The notes: generated from the letters alone by a model not told the origin. Shown: positions 42,397-51,104, numbered from the stretch's first letter. The stretch: DNA of 63,909 nucleotides from Streptomyces griseoincarnatus (GCA_014649575.1 BMTH01000023.1:1-63909); one strand, 5' to 3'. Numbers and translations: made by a program.

Positions 42397-44130
42397 TCAG
42401 GCAGGGCGCACCGACTGGGCGTGGCGGAAGAAGCCGGTGGGGTCCCAGGCGGCCTTGACCTTCTGCAGCCGCCGGTAGCCGCCCTTGTAGTACAGCTCGT
42501 GCCAGGGGACGCCCGAGCTGTTCCAGCGCGGGTCCCCGAGGTCGACGTCGGCGTAGTTGACGAAGCAGCCGTCGGTGGTGTCGTTCGGCACCGGCACACC
42601 GCCGGTCGCCGCGAACATGTCGCGGTAGCACTCCCGCACCCAGGCGATGTTGGCCGCGTCGTCCGCCGCGTCCTGCCACAACGAGACGACCTGGTACTTC
42701 AGTACCGAGTCCCGCTGCGGCACCGCGGTGGCGTCCGGTGCGACACGGTTCACCGCACCGCCGTACGAGGCGATCATCAGCAGTGCGCCGGGGTTGTGGA
42801 AGTCGTCGCGGGTCAGGTGCCGGTAGGCGGCGGAGATCTGGGCGTCGGTGTACGTGCGGCGCGCGTACACCGACTTGCCCTTGAACCGGACCGTCGGGTC
42901 GGGGCCGGTGAACCCCGGCCACTGGGTGGCGTGCAGCCACGGCATCCGCCGGTACTGGCGGACCTGCGGCTGGATTCCGATCCCTGCCCCGACCTCGGCG
43001 ATGTAGGTGCGCAGCAGGCGCTCGGCACCGGGCGCGTCGGCGTCGACCAGCGAGTCGAGCACCACCGCGCCGCCCGACTTGTGGAACGGCTTGAGCTGGC
43101 TGAACAGCGCCGTGTACGGGGAGTCGGGTGCGCTGTTGCGGGTGTGCCAGTCGCCGTGGTTCCACATCAGCCGGGTGAAGCGGGACTCGGTCAGTTCCTC
43201 CCACGGCCAGGCGACCTCGCTCAGCCACACCTCGCGTGGCGGTGCGGGCAGCTGGGCCGCGGGATCGTCGCCGCGGGCGTCCGGGGAGCGCAGCCAGTAG
43301 CGGGTGACCACACCGAAGTTGCCGCCGCCGCCTCCCGTGTGCGCCCACCACAGCTCCCGGTTCGGATCGCCGGGCTCGCGGGTCGCGGTGACCGCGCGGG
43401 CGCGGCCGTCCGCTCCGACGACCACGATCTCGACGCCGTACAGATGGTCCACGGCAAGACCGTCGCGGCGGCTCATGGAGCCGTAACCGCCGCCTGGTAT
43501 GTGGCCGCCGGCGGCCACCGTGGGGCAGTTCCCGGCCGGGAGGTAGACGCCCCATCCCTTGTAGAGCCGGTCGTAGACCCGGCCGAGGGCGGCGCCGGGC
43601 TGCACGGAGAAGGCCCGGCGGCGCTCGTCGTAGGCGATGTCGTCCATCCGGGACAGGTCGAGGAGGATCGCTATGTCGTCGCTGGTGGTGAAGTTCTCGT
43701 AGCAGTGGCCGCCGCTGCGTACCGCCAGCCGCCGGCCGGAGTCGACGGCCTGCTGAACGGCCCGCACGACGTCGGCGGTGGACGTGGCCAGGACGATGTG
43801 CTCGGGGCTGCCCACCCAGCGCTGATTGGTGCCGCGCCGCAGATCGGCGTAGCGCCGGTCGGCCGGGCGCACCGTGACGGGGGCCGCTGCCGCGCCGGCG
43901 GGCGAACCCGCGAGGGGGCCGCCGCGCCCCGTTTCCGCCGCGGCCGCGGAGCCCAGCCCGGCGGCGGTCACCGCGAGCGCGCCGCCCGCCGCGGCCGTGC
44001 CGGACAGGAACCTCCGGCGGTGCACCCGGGGACGTACCGCGGTCTGCGCGGCCGGGCGCCCGGCGGCGTCGGCGGTCGCCGGTCCGGCGGACGTGTCCGC
44101 GTCCGAGGGGAGGGAGGCAGGGGAAAGCAT
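42397..44130 (-). CDS. Tat-exported FAD oxidase, berberine-bridge-enzyme type
   Basis: A 577-aa flavoenzyme. The N-terminus has a twin-arginine signal (RRRFLSGTAAAGGALAVTAAG, read across residues 38-58) after an unusually long polar leader. The FAD_binding_4 domain has SGGHCYENF with His142 and LPAGNCPTVAAGGHIPGGGYG with Cys202, the two residues that bind FAD covalently in BBE-like oxidases. The C-terminal BBE motif is in VNYADVDLGDPRWN. Such enzymes oxidise alcohols of sugars or drugs with O2. Bicovalent FAD and Tat export suggest it works outside the membrane. It starts behind AAGGAC. Confidence 0.88.
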   Translation of the reverse strand: MLSPASLPSDADTSAGPATADAAGRPAAQTAVRPRVHRRRFLSGTAAAGGALAVTAAGLGSAAAAETGRGGPLAGSPAGAAAAPVTVRPADRRYADLRRGTNQRWVGSPEHIVLATSTADVVRAVQQAVDSGRRLAVRSGGHCYENFTTSDDIAILLDLSRMDDIAYDERRRAFSVQPGAALGRVYDRLYKGWGVYLPAGNCPTVAAGGHIPGGGYGSMSRRDGLAVDHLYGVEIVVVGADGRARAVTATREPGDPNRELWWAHTGGGGGNFGVVTRYWLRSPDARGDDPAAQLPAPPREVWLSEVAWPWEELTESRFTRLMWNHGDWHTRNSAPDSPYTALFSQLKPFHKSGGAVVLDSLVDADAPGAERLLRTYIAEVGAGIGIQPQVRQYRRMPWLHATQWPGFTGPDPTVRFKGKSVYARRTYTDAQISAAYRHLTRDDFHNPGALLMIASYGGAVNRVAPDATAVPQRDSVLKYQVVSLWQDAADDAANIAWVRECYRDMFAATGGVPVPNDTTDGCFVNYADVDLGDPRWNSSGVPWHELYYKGGYRRLQKVKAAWDPTGFFRHAQSVRPA

Positions 44131-44254
44131 GAGTGAAAGTCCTTCGGATGAGAGGCCGGCAGGAAACGGGGGGCCGGATCACGGCCGTGCGCCGGGAGGT
44201 GTCCGCGCGGTGGCGTCCGCCCTCCGGCGGTGTGGTGCGGCGGGTGCTCGACGG

Positions 44255-45004
44255 TCACCCGGCAGGGGAGTCCAGGTCGTCCAGGCGGATGCCGAACCAG
44301 TCGAGGACGCCGACGACGCGGTGGGCCTCCGCGAGGTCGGGCACGGTCGGCCCGGTGACGACACCGTGTCGCGCGAAGGATTCCAGGGACCGGGGCGACA
44401 GCGCCACGGCGGTCCCGGGGAGCAGCAGCCGCCGGGCGAGGTCGGCGCCCCGGTCCGGGCCGGCGCCCGGCCGCGTCGACCACAACAGACGCGGGGCCGC
44501 CGCGCCGCGGGCGACGGCCTCGGTCCATTGCGGGGAGGCGAGTTCGCGGCGGTGCATGTCGTACAGCAGGTGGGCTCCGGCGATCCCCGCACGGGACCGC
44601 ATCGCCTTCGCCTCCCAGCCGCCGACCTGATCCAGGCGGGCGTCGACGAGCGCGTCCACGGCCGGGACGCAGTACTCGATGGCGGTGGGCCTGGCGGCGG
44701 GGGAGGCGGAGGACACCTCGGACAGCAGTCGCCGCATCAGCCGCCGGTGGCCGGCCCCTCCGTGGACCGGGCCGACGACGCGGATGCCGTGGGCGGTGAG
44801 CTGTCCCGAGGAGCGGTTCTCGGAGGCGGGCGGCAGCAGGTCCTGGACGGCATCGGCCGCCCCGGCGAGGTCGAGGACCGGGCCTGCGGTCGGGCCGTCG
44901 GGTTCCGGGGCGCGCCGGCGGTCCAGCCAGAGCGCCACCCGTGCGGCGGCCGCTCGGCGCAGTGGCCCGGCCGGCCGGACCGGTAACGGGGTGAGCGTGT
45001 CCAT
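44255..45004 (-). CDS. Transaldolase-like protein lacking the catalytic lysine region
   Basis: A 249-aa protein whose C-terminal 130 residues follow the end of type-2 transaldolases: VDALVDARLD, WEAKAMRSRAGIAGAHLLYDM, PRLLWSTRPG, LLLPGTAVALSPRSLESFARHG, GIRLDDL. Transaldolases are about 370 aa here; the N-terminal barrel strands with the Schiff-base Lys (KIPAT) and the acid/base Asp and Glu are not present, replaced by a Pro/Arg-rich start. Transaldolase makes or uses sedoheptulose-7-phosphate, the substrate of the nearby cyclase, but this version is unlikely to catalyse that. ATG at 45004 behind AGGGAA. Confidence 0.68.
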   Translation of the reverse strand: MDTLTPLPVRPAGPLRRAAAARVALWLDRRRAPEPDGPTAGPVLDLAGAADAVQDLLPPASENRSSGQLTAHGIRVVGPVHGGAGHRRLMRRLLSEVSSASPAARPTAIEYCVPAVDALVDARLDQVGGWEAKAMRSRAGIAGAHLLYDMHRRELASPQWTEAVARGAAAPRLLWSTRPGAGPDRGADLARRLLLPGTAVALSPRSLESFARHGVVTGPTVPDLAEAHRVVGVLDWFGIRLDDLDSPAG

Positions 45005-45186
45005 GGGAAGTTCCCTGATGAGTCCGAGTGGGGCGTAGGGCGCGGTGGTGCGCGACGCGGCCGGAGCCGCCGGGCGCGTCGCACCGCGTGCGGCGGATGC
45101 TCGGCGGACGCGTACGAGGCCGGGGCGCGGCCCGCCACGCCCGCACAGCCGCGGGCGCCGTCGCGCGGGGGCCGCCGCCCCGGTCG

Positions 45187-46251
45187 TCAGGGGCGGTCGT
45201 GCCAGCGCAGACTGCCCGGCGTGGCACGGCGGGCCGTGGTCTGCCGCTCGTAGGGCAGTGATCCGTCCGGCATGCTGAGGATCTCCATCTGAATGCCGAT
45301 GGGAGTGCTGAAGTAGAGCCATCGGTCGCCGGCGATCGGCCCCTGGGTGATGGTCTCCGGTTCGCCCATCAGCACCACGCCCCGCTGCTCGCGCAGGTAC
45401 GCGGCGGCCGCGTCCACGTCGTCGACGTAGAAGGCCAGGTGGTGGCCGCCGATGTCGCTGTTGCGCGGTGGCCGGGAGCGCAGGGCGCCGGTCCCGCTCT
45501 GGACGAGCTCGCAGTTGGCGGTCGGCCCGGTGCGCAGCAGGACCCGTCGCGACTGCTCGGCGCCGGGAGGCCGGTGTCCGTCCGGACCGGTGTCGGGTGC
45601 CGCCCCGCTCTCCACCACTTCCGCGCCGAGTACGTCGGTGAAGAAGGCGACGCCGGCATCGAGGTCGGCCACGGTGTAACCGACGTGCTCGACGCCCAGC
45701 AGGCCCAGAGCGCTCTGTACGGCCGTGGGGTGCGGGTCGGGGGCGGGGACGAAACGCCGTCCGTCGGGCCTGAGCGGCCCGCGCACCGACAGGAGCATGC
45801 CCCAGGGCGTCAGGAACCAGCGGTGGGCCGTGCCGGGAGGGCCCGCCGGCCCGAGACGGACGGTGCCCGCCCGGCGCAGGTGGTCCTCGGCCGCGTCCGG
45901 ATCGGCGACCGTCAGAGCGAGGTGGTGGCCGCCGACGTCGTTCGGGCCGGGCGGGGCGAGGAGTTGGTCGGGGGCGGTGTACTCGAAGAGCTCGAGGTTG
46001 GTGCAGGGACCGAGCCGGACCAGGGCGACCTGGGCGCGGGCCCGTGGGTGGACACCGAGTTTGCGGGTCATCCAGTCCCCGGAGGGGTCCTCGACGGGCC
46101 CCTCCCGGTAGCACAGCCGGCCCCCCAGGACGTCGACGGCGTAGGCGACGGCCTCGTCGAGGCGTGGCACCGTGAAGGCGTAGTGGTCCACCGCGCGGGC
46201 GGTGGGCAGGCCGGTGTGCACCGGCGGCGACGCCGGGACGGCGTTGAGCAT
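45187..46251 (-). CDS. Two-domain VOC protein, CetB-like cyclitol epimerase candidate
   Basis: A 354-aa protein with two tandem VOC (glyoxalase/dioxygenase fold) domains. Metal ligands appear as His in VDHYAFTV and GGHHLALTV, Glu in NLELFEY (first half), and His in VEHVGYTV, GGHHLAFYV and Glu in QMEIL (second half). Known precedent: CetB of cetoniacytone biosynthesis is a VOC-type 2-epi-5-epi-valiolone epimerase encoded beside its cyclase. Here the cyclase is 1.3 kb away across the MarR gene, which favours the same role. Alternative: extradiol-type dioxygenase. Start at 46251 follows AAGGGGGG. First gene of the leftward arm. Confidence 0.78.
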   Translation of the reverse strand: MLNAVPASPPVHTGLPTARAVDHYAFTVPRLDEAVAYAVDVLGGRLCYREGPVEDPSGDWMTRKLGVHPRARAQVALVRLGPCTNLELFEYTAPDQLLAPPGPNDVGGHHLALTVADPDAAEDHLRRAGTVRLGPAGPPGTAHRWFLTPWGMLLSVRGPLRPDGRRFVPAPDPHPTAVQSALGLLGVEHVGYTVADLDAGVAFFTDVLGAEVVESGAAPDTGPDGHRPPGAEQSRRVLLRTGPTANCELVQSGTGALRSRPPRNSDIGGHHLAFYVDDVDAAAAYLREQRGVVLMGEPETITQGPIAGDRWLYFSTPIGIQMEILSMPDGSLPYERQTTARRATPGSLRWHDRP

Positions 46252-46353
46252 GTTCCCCCCTTGAAACGGCACACCGGGTACGGGTCGGTACGCGGCGCAC
46301 GAATGCTCGGATGTCGGCCCCGCCGCCTCGCGGCCGGGAACCGGACGGCAGCG

Positions 46354-46384
46354 ACAGTAAGGCAATGTCATTGCGTGCGCAAGG
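46354..46384 (-). promoter_or_regulatory. VOC-gene promoter with overlapping MarR-type palindrome
   Basis: Reading leftward: -35 TTGCGC (complement of 46377-46382), 17-bp spacer, -10 TACTGT (complement of 46354-46359). The palindrome CATTGCGTGCGCAAGG (46369-46384) covers the -35 box, so a bound repressor would block this promoter. The same palindrome recurs at 47421-47436. Confidence 0.75.
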
Positions 46385-46674
46385 AAGTCTTGCGGTGTTC
46401 CGACCCCCGGCGACCCCGCTGAAGCGGCAGTGCGCTGCGGTTTCAGTGTCAGAGGGGGAGATTCGAACTCTGCTCGATTCAAGTAGCGTCCGATCTCCAT
46501 GTGCAGGCATGGAAAATGTGTGTCACCGAAGGTTCTCTTGACTGCCTGACCCTCCTACCCTGGAGGTGTTCCGGCCGTCCCCGCAGTCGCGGGACCGAGC
46601 CCCACCCCCCACCGTGGCCGGAAGGCCCCTTCGGCGGGCGGTGGAAACCTCGGCACTTTGGAGAGGTCGACATC

Positions 46675-47118
46675 ATGCGAGCGCGCAAGGAAGACAGCAT
46701 CGAGCTGTGGAGCCAGCTGTCGGTCCTGGTCGCGGAGGTCGGGACCGCGCTGGACCGGCGACTCTCGGAGGACTACGAACTGGGCCTCACGGACTTCCTC
46801 GCCCTGAGAGCGCTCGCCAACGGTGACCCGTCAGGCATGCGCATGAACGAGCTCGCCCAACTCCTGGGCCTCAACCAGTCGTCCGCCACCCGGGTCGTGC
46901 AGCGTCTGGAGTCGCGGAGCCTGGCGGAGAAGGGGGCCCACGCGACCGACCGCAGGGGCGTGGTGGTGCGCGTCACCGACGCCGGCCGCGACCTGGCCGC
47001 GGAGATAGGAGGCCTCTTCCGGCGCGAGGTCGGCATGGCGTTCGAGGTGGCGTCCATGGACAACAGGACCAGTTCGGTCGTCGCGCGGTTGCGTTACGCC
47101 CCGAGACTCGACCGGTGA
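46675..47118 (+). CDS. MarR-family regulator of the cyclitol cluster
   Basis: A 147-aa winged-helix regulator: an N-terminal dimer helix (LWSQLSVLVAEVGTALDRRL), a recognition HTH (MRMNELAQLLGLNQSSATRVVQRLESR) and a wing (HATDRRGVVVRVTDAGRDLA). ATG at 46675 behind GGAGAGG. It sits between the leftward and rightward arms, with one copy of the TTGCGYRCGCAA palindrome on each side, which makes it the probable repressor of both. A strong terminator follows. Confidence 0.88.
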   Translation: MRARKEDSIELWSQLSVLVAEVGTALDRRLSEDYELGLTDFLALRALANGDPSGMRMNELAQLLGLNQSSATRVVQRLESRSLAEKGAHATDRRGVVVRVTDAGRDLAAEIGGLFRREVGMAFEVASMDNRTSSVVARLRYAPRLDR

Positions 47119-47157
47119 GCCGCGTCGACCGCGCGGCCCCGCACCCCGCTCCGTCCG

Positions 47158-47195
47158 CCCGTGGCCCTCGCCGTCCCCCCGGCGAGGGCCACGGG
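47158..47195 (+). terminator. Strong terminator after the MarR gene
   Basis: A perfect 15-bp stem, CCCGTGGCCCTCGCC (47158-47172) with GGCGAGGGCCACGGG (47181-47195), an 8-nt loop, followed by CGTTTTCC. It separates marR transcription from the cyclase operon. Confidence 0.85.
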
Positions 47196-47604
47196 CGTTT
47201 TCCGCCGGGAAGAGGCCCCGTCGGCCCGTGAGGCGTGCCGGTCGGCCGGGTGCCGCCGGGCCGCGGGAGGGACCCCCTGTCTCCTGCGGAAGCCCGCACC
47301 GGGCGAGCACTTCCGGCCATCCCGGAACGCGCCGTCGGGAGCGGGATCCAGGTTGCGGAGGCCTCCGCGTCGCCCTGCCGCCGCTTTCCGGCCGAGTCGC
47401 CGTCGCGGACCCGGACATGTCCTTGCGCACGCAAGGATGTGTGTGTCAGGGTCGTCCCCGACGACGGGGGGCAGGCCACGATGCCGTGGCCACGTCCCGC
47501 GCAGGCGGCCCAGGAGGCCTTGCCGCGCGGAGACCCGAAAACACTGCCCCGACCGGATTCGCAACGAACCCGAACCCAGACTCTTCGTCGGAGGCGGAAG
47601 CCCG
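47196..47604. other. Leader region of the cyclase operon
   Basis: About 410 bases without a gene between the marR terminator and the cyclase start. It holds the palindrome at 47421-47436; the cyclase mRNA leader downstream of it would be about 150 nt. A GGAGG lies ten bases before the start. Confidence 0.5.
47421..47436 (+). promoter_or_regulatory. MarR-type palindrome before the cyclase operon
   Basis: CCTTGCGCACGCAAGG has 7-bp perfect arms around CA. It matches the site at 46369-46384 outside one end base, with the central dinucleotide complemented, i.e. the same site in the other orientation. TTGCGC inside it could be a -35 for the cyclase operon, though the -10 at 17 bp (TCAGGG) is poor. 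Confidence 0.75.
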
Positions 47605-48861
47605 ATGCAGCAGGACACCCAGACCATGCGGAACAACGACGGTCTCTTCGCGGTGGGCAGCCCGGTCACCCACTGGTCCGTACAGACCAGCAATCCGGTC
47701 CAGTACGAGATACGGGCTTGCGAGAACCTCCTCGACCCCGGGAACTCCACCATCCTGGAGGACGCCTCGGGCAGCAGCGGCCAGCGCCGCCTCATCGTCA
47801 CCGACGGGGTGGTCGACTCGCTCTACGGCGACCGTGTCCGCGCCTACTTCGACCACCACGGCGTCGAGCACCGGGTGCTGGTCCTGAACGACGGCGAGAC
47901 CCACAAGTCCATGGACGCGGTGCTCCAGGTCACCGAGGCCCTCGACGCCTTCGGCATCGACCGCCGGCGCGAGCCCGTCATCGCCATCGGCGGCGGGGTG
48001 CTGATGGACATCGTCGGGTTCGCGGCCAGCCTGTACCGCCGTTCCACCCCGTTCATCCGGATCCCCACCACGCTGATCGGCCTGGTGGACGCGGGTGTCG
48101 GCGCCAAGACCGGGGTCAACCACAACGGCCACAAGAACCGGCTCGGCACCTACTTCCCCGCGGACCGCACCCTGCTCGACCGCTCCTTCCTGGCCACGCT
48201 CGACGCGCGGCACATCAGCAACGGCCTGGCGGAAATCCTCAAGATCGCCCTGATCAAGGACGCCCGCCTGTTCGACCTGCTGGAGCAGCACGGAGCCGAC
48301 CTCCTGCGGAACAAGCTCCAGAGCCCGGCGGCCGTCGGCCCCACCCCCGCCGACGCGCCGGTGGACCAGCGCCTCGCCGCCCGCGGACTGCACCTCGACC
48401 CGGCGACCGAGGTCGTCGAACGGGCCATCCAGGGCATGCTGGAGGAACTCCAGCCCAACCTGTGGGAGAAGGTGCTGGAGCGAGTCGTGGACTACGGCCA
48501 CACCTTCAGCCCGACCATCGAGATGCACGCGCTCCCCGCGCTGCTGCACGGCGAGGCGGTGGCCGTCGACATGGCGCTCACCACCGTGCTGGCCGAGCGG
48601 CGCGGCCTGGTCAGCTCCTACCAGCGTGACCGCGTCCTCGATGTGATGGCGCGCCTGGGACTGCCGGTCTGGCACCCGCTGTGCACGCCCGAGGTGCTCG
48701 GCGACGCCCTGCGCGACACCGTGCGGCACCGCGACGGCAAGCAGCGACTGCCGCTGCCCGTCGGCATCGGCAGCGCGCTCTTCGTCAACGACGTCACGGA
48801 AGGTGAACTGGCCGCCGCGGCCGAGTCGCTGGCGGCCCTCGGCTCCGGAGTCTCCCGGTGA
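47605..48861 (+). CDS. Sedoheptulose-7-phosphate cyclase, 2-epi-5-epi-valiolone synthase type
   Basis: A 418-aa NAD- and metal-dependent enzyme of the dehydroquinate-synthase superfamily that cyclises sedoheptulose-7-phosphate to a C7 cyclitol. Seen: GET at 96-98, NAD loop IGGGVLMD (128-135), the pocket VDAGVGAKTGVNHNGHKNRLG (161-181, read in blocks), metal ligands Glu210 (NGLAEILK), His299 (DYGHTFSP) and His315 (LLHGEAV). EELQPNLWE and GHKNRLGTYFPA are phrases of EEVS-type cyclases (AcbC, ValA, CetA), not of DHQ synthase. Residues about 240-268 are an extra loop. Which epimer it makes needs active-site comparison. Coupled to the bicupin gene. Confidence 0.88.
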   Translation: MQQDTQTMRNNDGLFAVGSPVTHWSVQTSNPVQYEIRACENLLDPGNSTILEDASGSSGQRRLIVTDGVVDSLYGDRVRAYFDHHGVEHRVLVLNDGETHKSMDAVLQVTEALDAFGIDRRREPVIAIGGGVLMDIVGFAASLYRRSTPFIRIPTTLIGLVDAGVGAKTGVNHNGHKNRLGTYFPADRTLLDRSFLATLDARHISNGLAEILKIALIKDARLFDLLEQHGADLLRNKLQSPAAVGPTPADAPVDQRLAARGLHLDPATEVVERAIQGMLEELQPNLWEKVLERVVDYGHTFSPTIEMHALPALLHGEAVAVDMALTTVLAERRGLVSSYQRDRVLDVMARLGLPVWHPLCTPEVLGDALRDTVRHRDGKQRLPLPVGIGSALFVNDVTEGELAAAAESLAALGSGVSR

Positions 48862-49682
48862 CCACCGAAGCCGCCGTCCGCCCCGGCCCGGTCCCGTCCG
48901 CGGACCCGGCGTCCGGCCGTACCGCGTGCCATGAGCCGCGGACCTCCCCGGCGCCCTGGCGTTCGCTCGGAACCGTGGCCGGCGCCGCGACCGTGTACGG
49001 CGTGCACGGCGCCGCCGGACGTACCCGCTGGAAGTGCTTCGCGGGACGCCGCCAGCTCCACTCGCCCACCGAGGCCGTCGAGTGGGCGTCCGTGCCCCCG
49101 GGCGGCCTCAGCGGGGAGCACCGCCACACCCGCACCGAGGAGATCTACCTCGTCCTGAGGGGAAGGGGCGAATTCCTGTTCAACGGCCGACCGCACCCGG
49201 CCGGCCCCGGAACGCTCGCCCTGACGGCCCCCGGCAACGTGCACGGGCTGCGCAACACCGGGAAGGACGATCTCGACTGGTGGGTCATCGAGACCCTCGC
49301 ACCCGGCACCGACGCCGTTCTGTCCGGAGCCGCACACCACCACCCGGGAGTACCCCCCATGGGCGAAGCAGTCATCCACGACCTCTTCAAAGAGCGCACG
49401 GTTTCCACCAGTGGGGTCTTCACCGGCCCGCTACGGCAGGTGGAGGTCGTCGAACTCGACGCCGGCGAGCGGACCCGGCTGGGAGCCCCGGACGCCGAAC
49501 TGGCCGTCTTCGTGCACGAGGGGACGGGCCGGGCCACCGCCGACGGCCACACGGCCGTCCTGGCTTCCGACACCTGCCTCACCCTCGGCGCGTCGACCGT
49601 CACGGGCGTCGAGGCCGTCACCCCGCTGCGGCTGCTGGTCGTGACCCTGTCCGTCCCGCGTTCCGCGCCGGAGGCGTCGTGA
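48858..49682 (+). CDS. Bicupin protein
   Basis: A 274-aa protein with two cupin barrels. Domain 1 (about 60-150) has the metal motif GEHRHTRTEEIYLVLRG (His, His, Glu) and the second-motif His in APGNVHGLRN, so it probably binds a metal. Domain 2 (about 175-265) keeps the fold (VEVVELDAGERTRLG, LAVFVHEGTGRAT) but has lost the His ligands. GTG start overlapping the cyclase TGA. Possible roles are isomerase, dehydratase or dioxygenase acting on the cyclitol ketone. A Pro-rich 35-residue start is unusual. Confidence 0.78.
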   Translation: MTTEAAVRPGPVPSADPASGRTACHEPRTSPAPWRSLGTVAGAATVYGVHGAAGRTRWKCFAGRRQLHSPTEAVEWASVPPGGLSGEHRHTRTEEIYLVLRGRGEFLFNGRPHPAGPGTLALTAPGNVHGLRNTGKDDLDWWVIETLAPGTDAVLSGAAHHHPGVPPMGEAVIHDLFKERTVSTSGVFTGPLRQVEVVELDAGERTRLGAPDAELAVFVHEGTGRATADGHTAVLASDTCLTLGASTVTGVEAVTPLRLLVVTLSVPRSAPEAS

Positions 49683-50128
49683 TCATCTCTACCACCGACG
49701 ACGCCGTTCGAGTCGCCGTCCCCTCGGACACGGGCCAGGGCGCGGAGAGGGAAGCCGGCACGTCCACGGGCACGGGCCCACGCACCGGTGGCGGGGACGC
49801 GGCGGCCATGTGGACCTGCCTGGTGCGCCGGGGAATGCTGCACAGCGAATGCGAGGCGGTGGAGCACTGGCGGCTTCCGCCCGGCGGCGTGCTGGCCTCC
49901 ACCCCGCAACACGGAGTGGAGGAGGCGGTGCTCGTCCTCAACGGCGAGCTACGGCTCACCACGGAGTCCGCGGAGCGAGTCCTCCGGGCCGGGCAACTGG
50001 CGCTCCTGCCGCACGGCGCGCAGGCCCGCCTGACCGCCGAGGGAGCCCAGACCCGGCTGCTCGTCCTGCGGACGCTCACCGCCTCCGTCACCGGCCGGCT
50101 GCCGTCCCGCATCCCCGAACTGGTCTGA
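49679..50128 (+). CDS. Single-domain cupin protein
   Basis: A 149-aa cupin with barrel from about residue 40 (HWRLPPGGVLASTPQHGVEEAVLVLNGEL, in blocks; GQLALLPHGAQARLTAEG). Only scattered His/Glu metal ligands remain (QHGVEEAV, LPHGAQ), so metal binding is doubtful. GTG start overlaps the bicupin stop, making a cyclase-bicupin-cupin translationally coupled trio. It may pair with the bicupin as a subunit. Confidence 0.72.
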   Translation: MIISTTDDAVRVAVPSDTGQGAEREAGTSTGTGPRTGGGDAAAMWTCLVRRGMLHSECEAVEHWRLPPGGVLASTPQHGVEEAVLVLNGELRLTTESAERVLRAGQLALLPHGAQARLTAEGAQTRLLVLRTLTASVTGRLPSRIPELV

Positions 50129-50195
50129 TGCTCGCAGGGCGGTGCGGCGCGGCGGGTCCGCGGTGCACCGCCCCGGTCAGGAAAGCGAACACATC

Positions 50196-51104
50196 ATGCG
50201 TGCTGTAGTTCTGACGTCGTTCGGCGGCCCGGAAGGGCTGTCGGTCTCCGAGATCGCGGAACCGGCCGGCCCGGACCCGGACGGCGTCCTCATCCGGACG
50301 GCCGCCGCCGCGGTCAACCCGGTCGACCTCCAGACCCGTGGCGGCCTGCACACCGGGCACAGCGCCTTCCGCCCGCCGATGGTCCTCGGCTGGGACGTGG
50401 CGGGCACCGTCACCGCGGTGGGGGAGCAGGTCACCCGCTTCCGGCCCGGTGACCGGGTCGTGGCGATGTCGGCGCAGATGGCGACCGGGCGCGGTACGTA
50501 CGCGGAGACCGTCGCACTGCCGGCGGACATCGTCGCCCCGGCCCCGAGGACGGTGGAGCTGACCACCGCGGCGGGTCTGCCGCTGGCATCACTCGCCGGC
50601 GCCCAGGCGCTCGACGCCTTCGACCTGCCCGCCGGGGCGACCCTGCTGGTCACCGGCGCGGTGGGGGCGGTCGGCGGGATGGCGGTCCAGCTCGCCAAGC
50701 TGCGCGGCTGGAGGGTGGTGGCGCAGGTGCGGTCCGCCCGGGACGAGGACACGGCCCGGGCTCTGGGCGCCGACCGGGTGGTGGATGAGGCGGGCCTTTC
50801 GCCGAGAACCGTCGACGGCCTGCTGGAGACCGCCGGCCTGCCGGGCGCGATCAGCGCCGTACGGGACGGCGGGCGCGTGGTCTCCATCGTGCCGACCCGG
50901 GTCCCCGCCGCCGAACGCGGCATCCGCGTGACCGTCTCCCACGTGGAACAGGACGGCCCCCGCCTGGCCGAGATGGCGGCCCTGGTGGACGCCTCGAAGC
51001 TGCGGCTGCGCACCTCGAAGCAGCTCGGGTTCGAGGACGCGGCCGAGGCCCACCGGCTTCTGGAGGCGGGCGGCGTACGAGGAAAGCTCCTCCTCCTGCC
51101 CTGA
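50196..51104 (+). CDS. NADP-dependent quinone-oxidoreductase-like MDR enzyme
   Basis: A 302-aa zinc-free medium-chain dehydrogenase. GroES-like start (MRAVVLTSFGGPEGLSVSEI; VNPVDLQTRGG; VLGWDVAGTVTAVGEQV), then a Rossmann domain with LLVTGAVGAVGGMAVQLAKL and the Arg-bearing loop AQVRSARDED that fits NADPH. No structural-zinc Cys. It would reduce an enone or quinone; a cyclohexenone from the cyclitol pathway is a plausible substrate (inference). It starts 67 bases after the cupin, behind AGGAAAG. Confidence 0.85.
   Translation: MRAVVLTSFGGPEGLSVSEIAEPAGPDPDGVLIRTAAAAVNPVDLQTRGGLHTGHSAFRPPMVLGWDVAGTVTAVGEQVTRFRPGDRVVAMSAQMATGRGTYAETVALPADIVAPAPRTVELTTAAGLPLASLAGAQALDAFDLPAGATLLVTGAVGAVGGMAVQLAKLRGWRVVAQVRSARDEDTARALGADRVVDEAGLSPRTVDGLLETAGLPGAISAVRDGGRVVSIVPTRVPAAERGIRVTVSHVEQDGPRLAEMAALVDASKLRLRTSKQLGFEDAAEAHRLLEAGGVRGKLLLLP

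Noticed and set aside
41075..44182. One leftward frame covering both the acyltransferase and the flavooxidase region
   Set aside because: Only its first 1.2 kb encode the acyltransferase. The upstream part is an off-frame shadow of the BBE-type gene, so there is no giant fusion.
44255..46510. Leftward frame apparently extending the transaldolase-like protein to 751 aa
   Set aside because: The extension is a shadow of the VOC gene, Arg/Pro-rich and without domains; the start at 45004 has a ribosome site.
47605..48861. Plain 3-dehydroquinate synthase
   Set aside because: The length, the EELQPNLWE and GHKNRLGTYFPA phrases and the secondary-metabolism context fit valiolone-type cyclases better.
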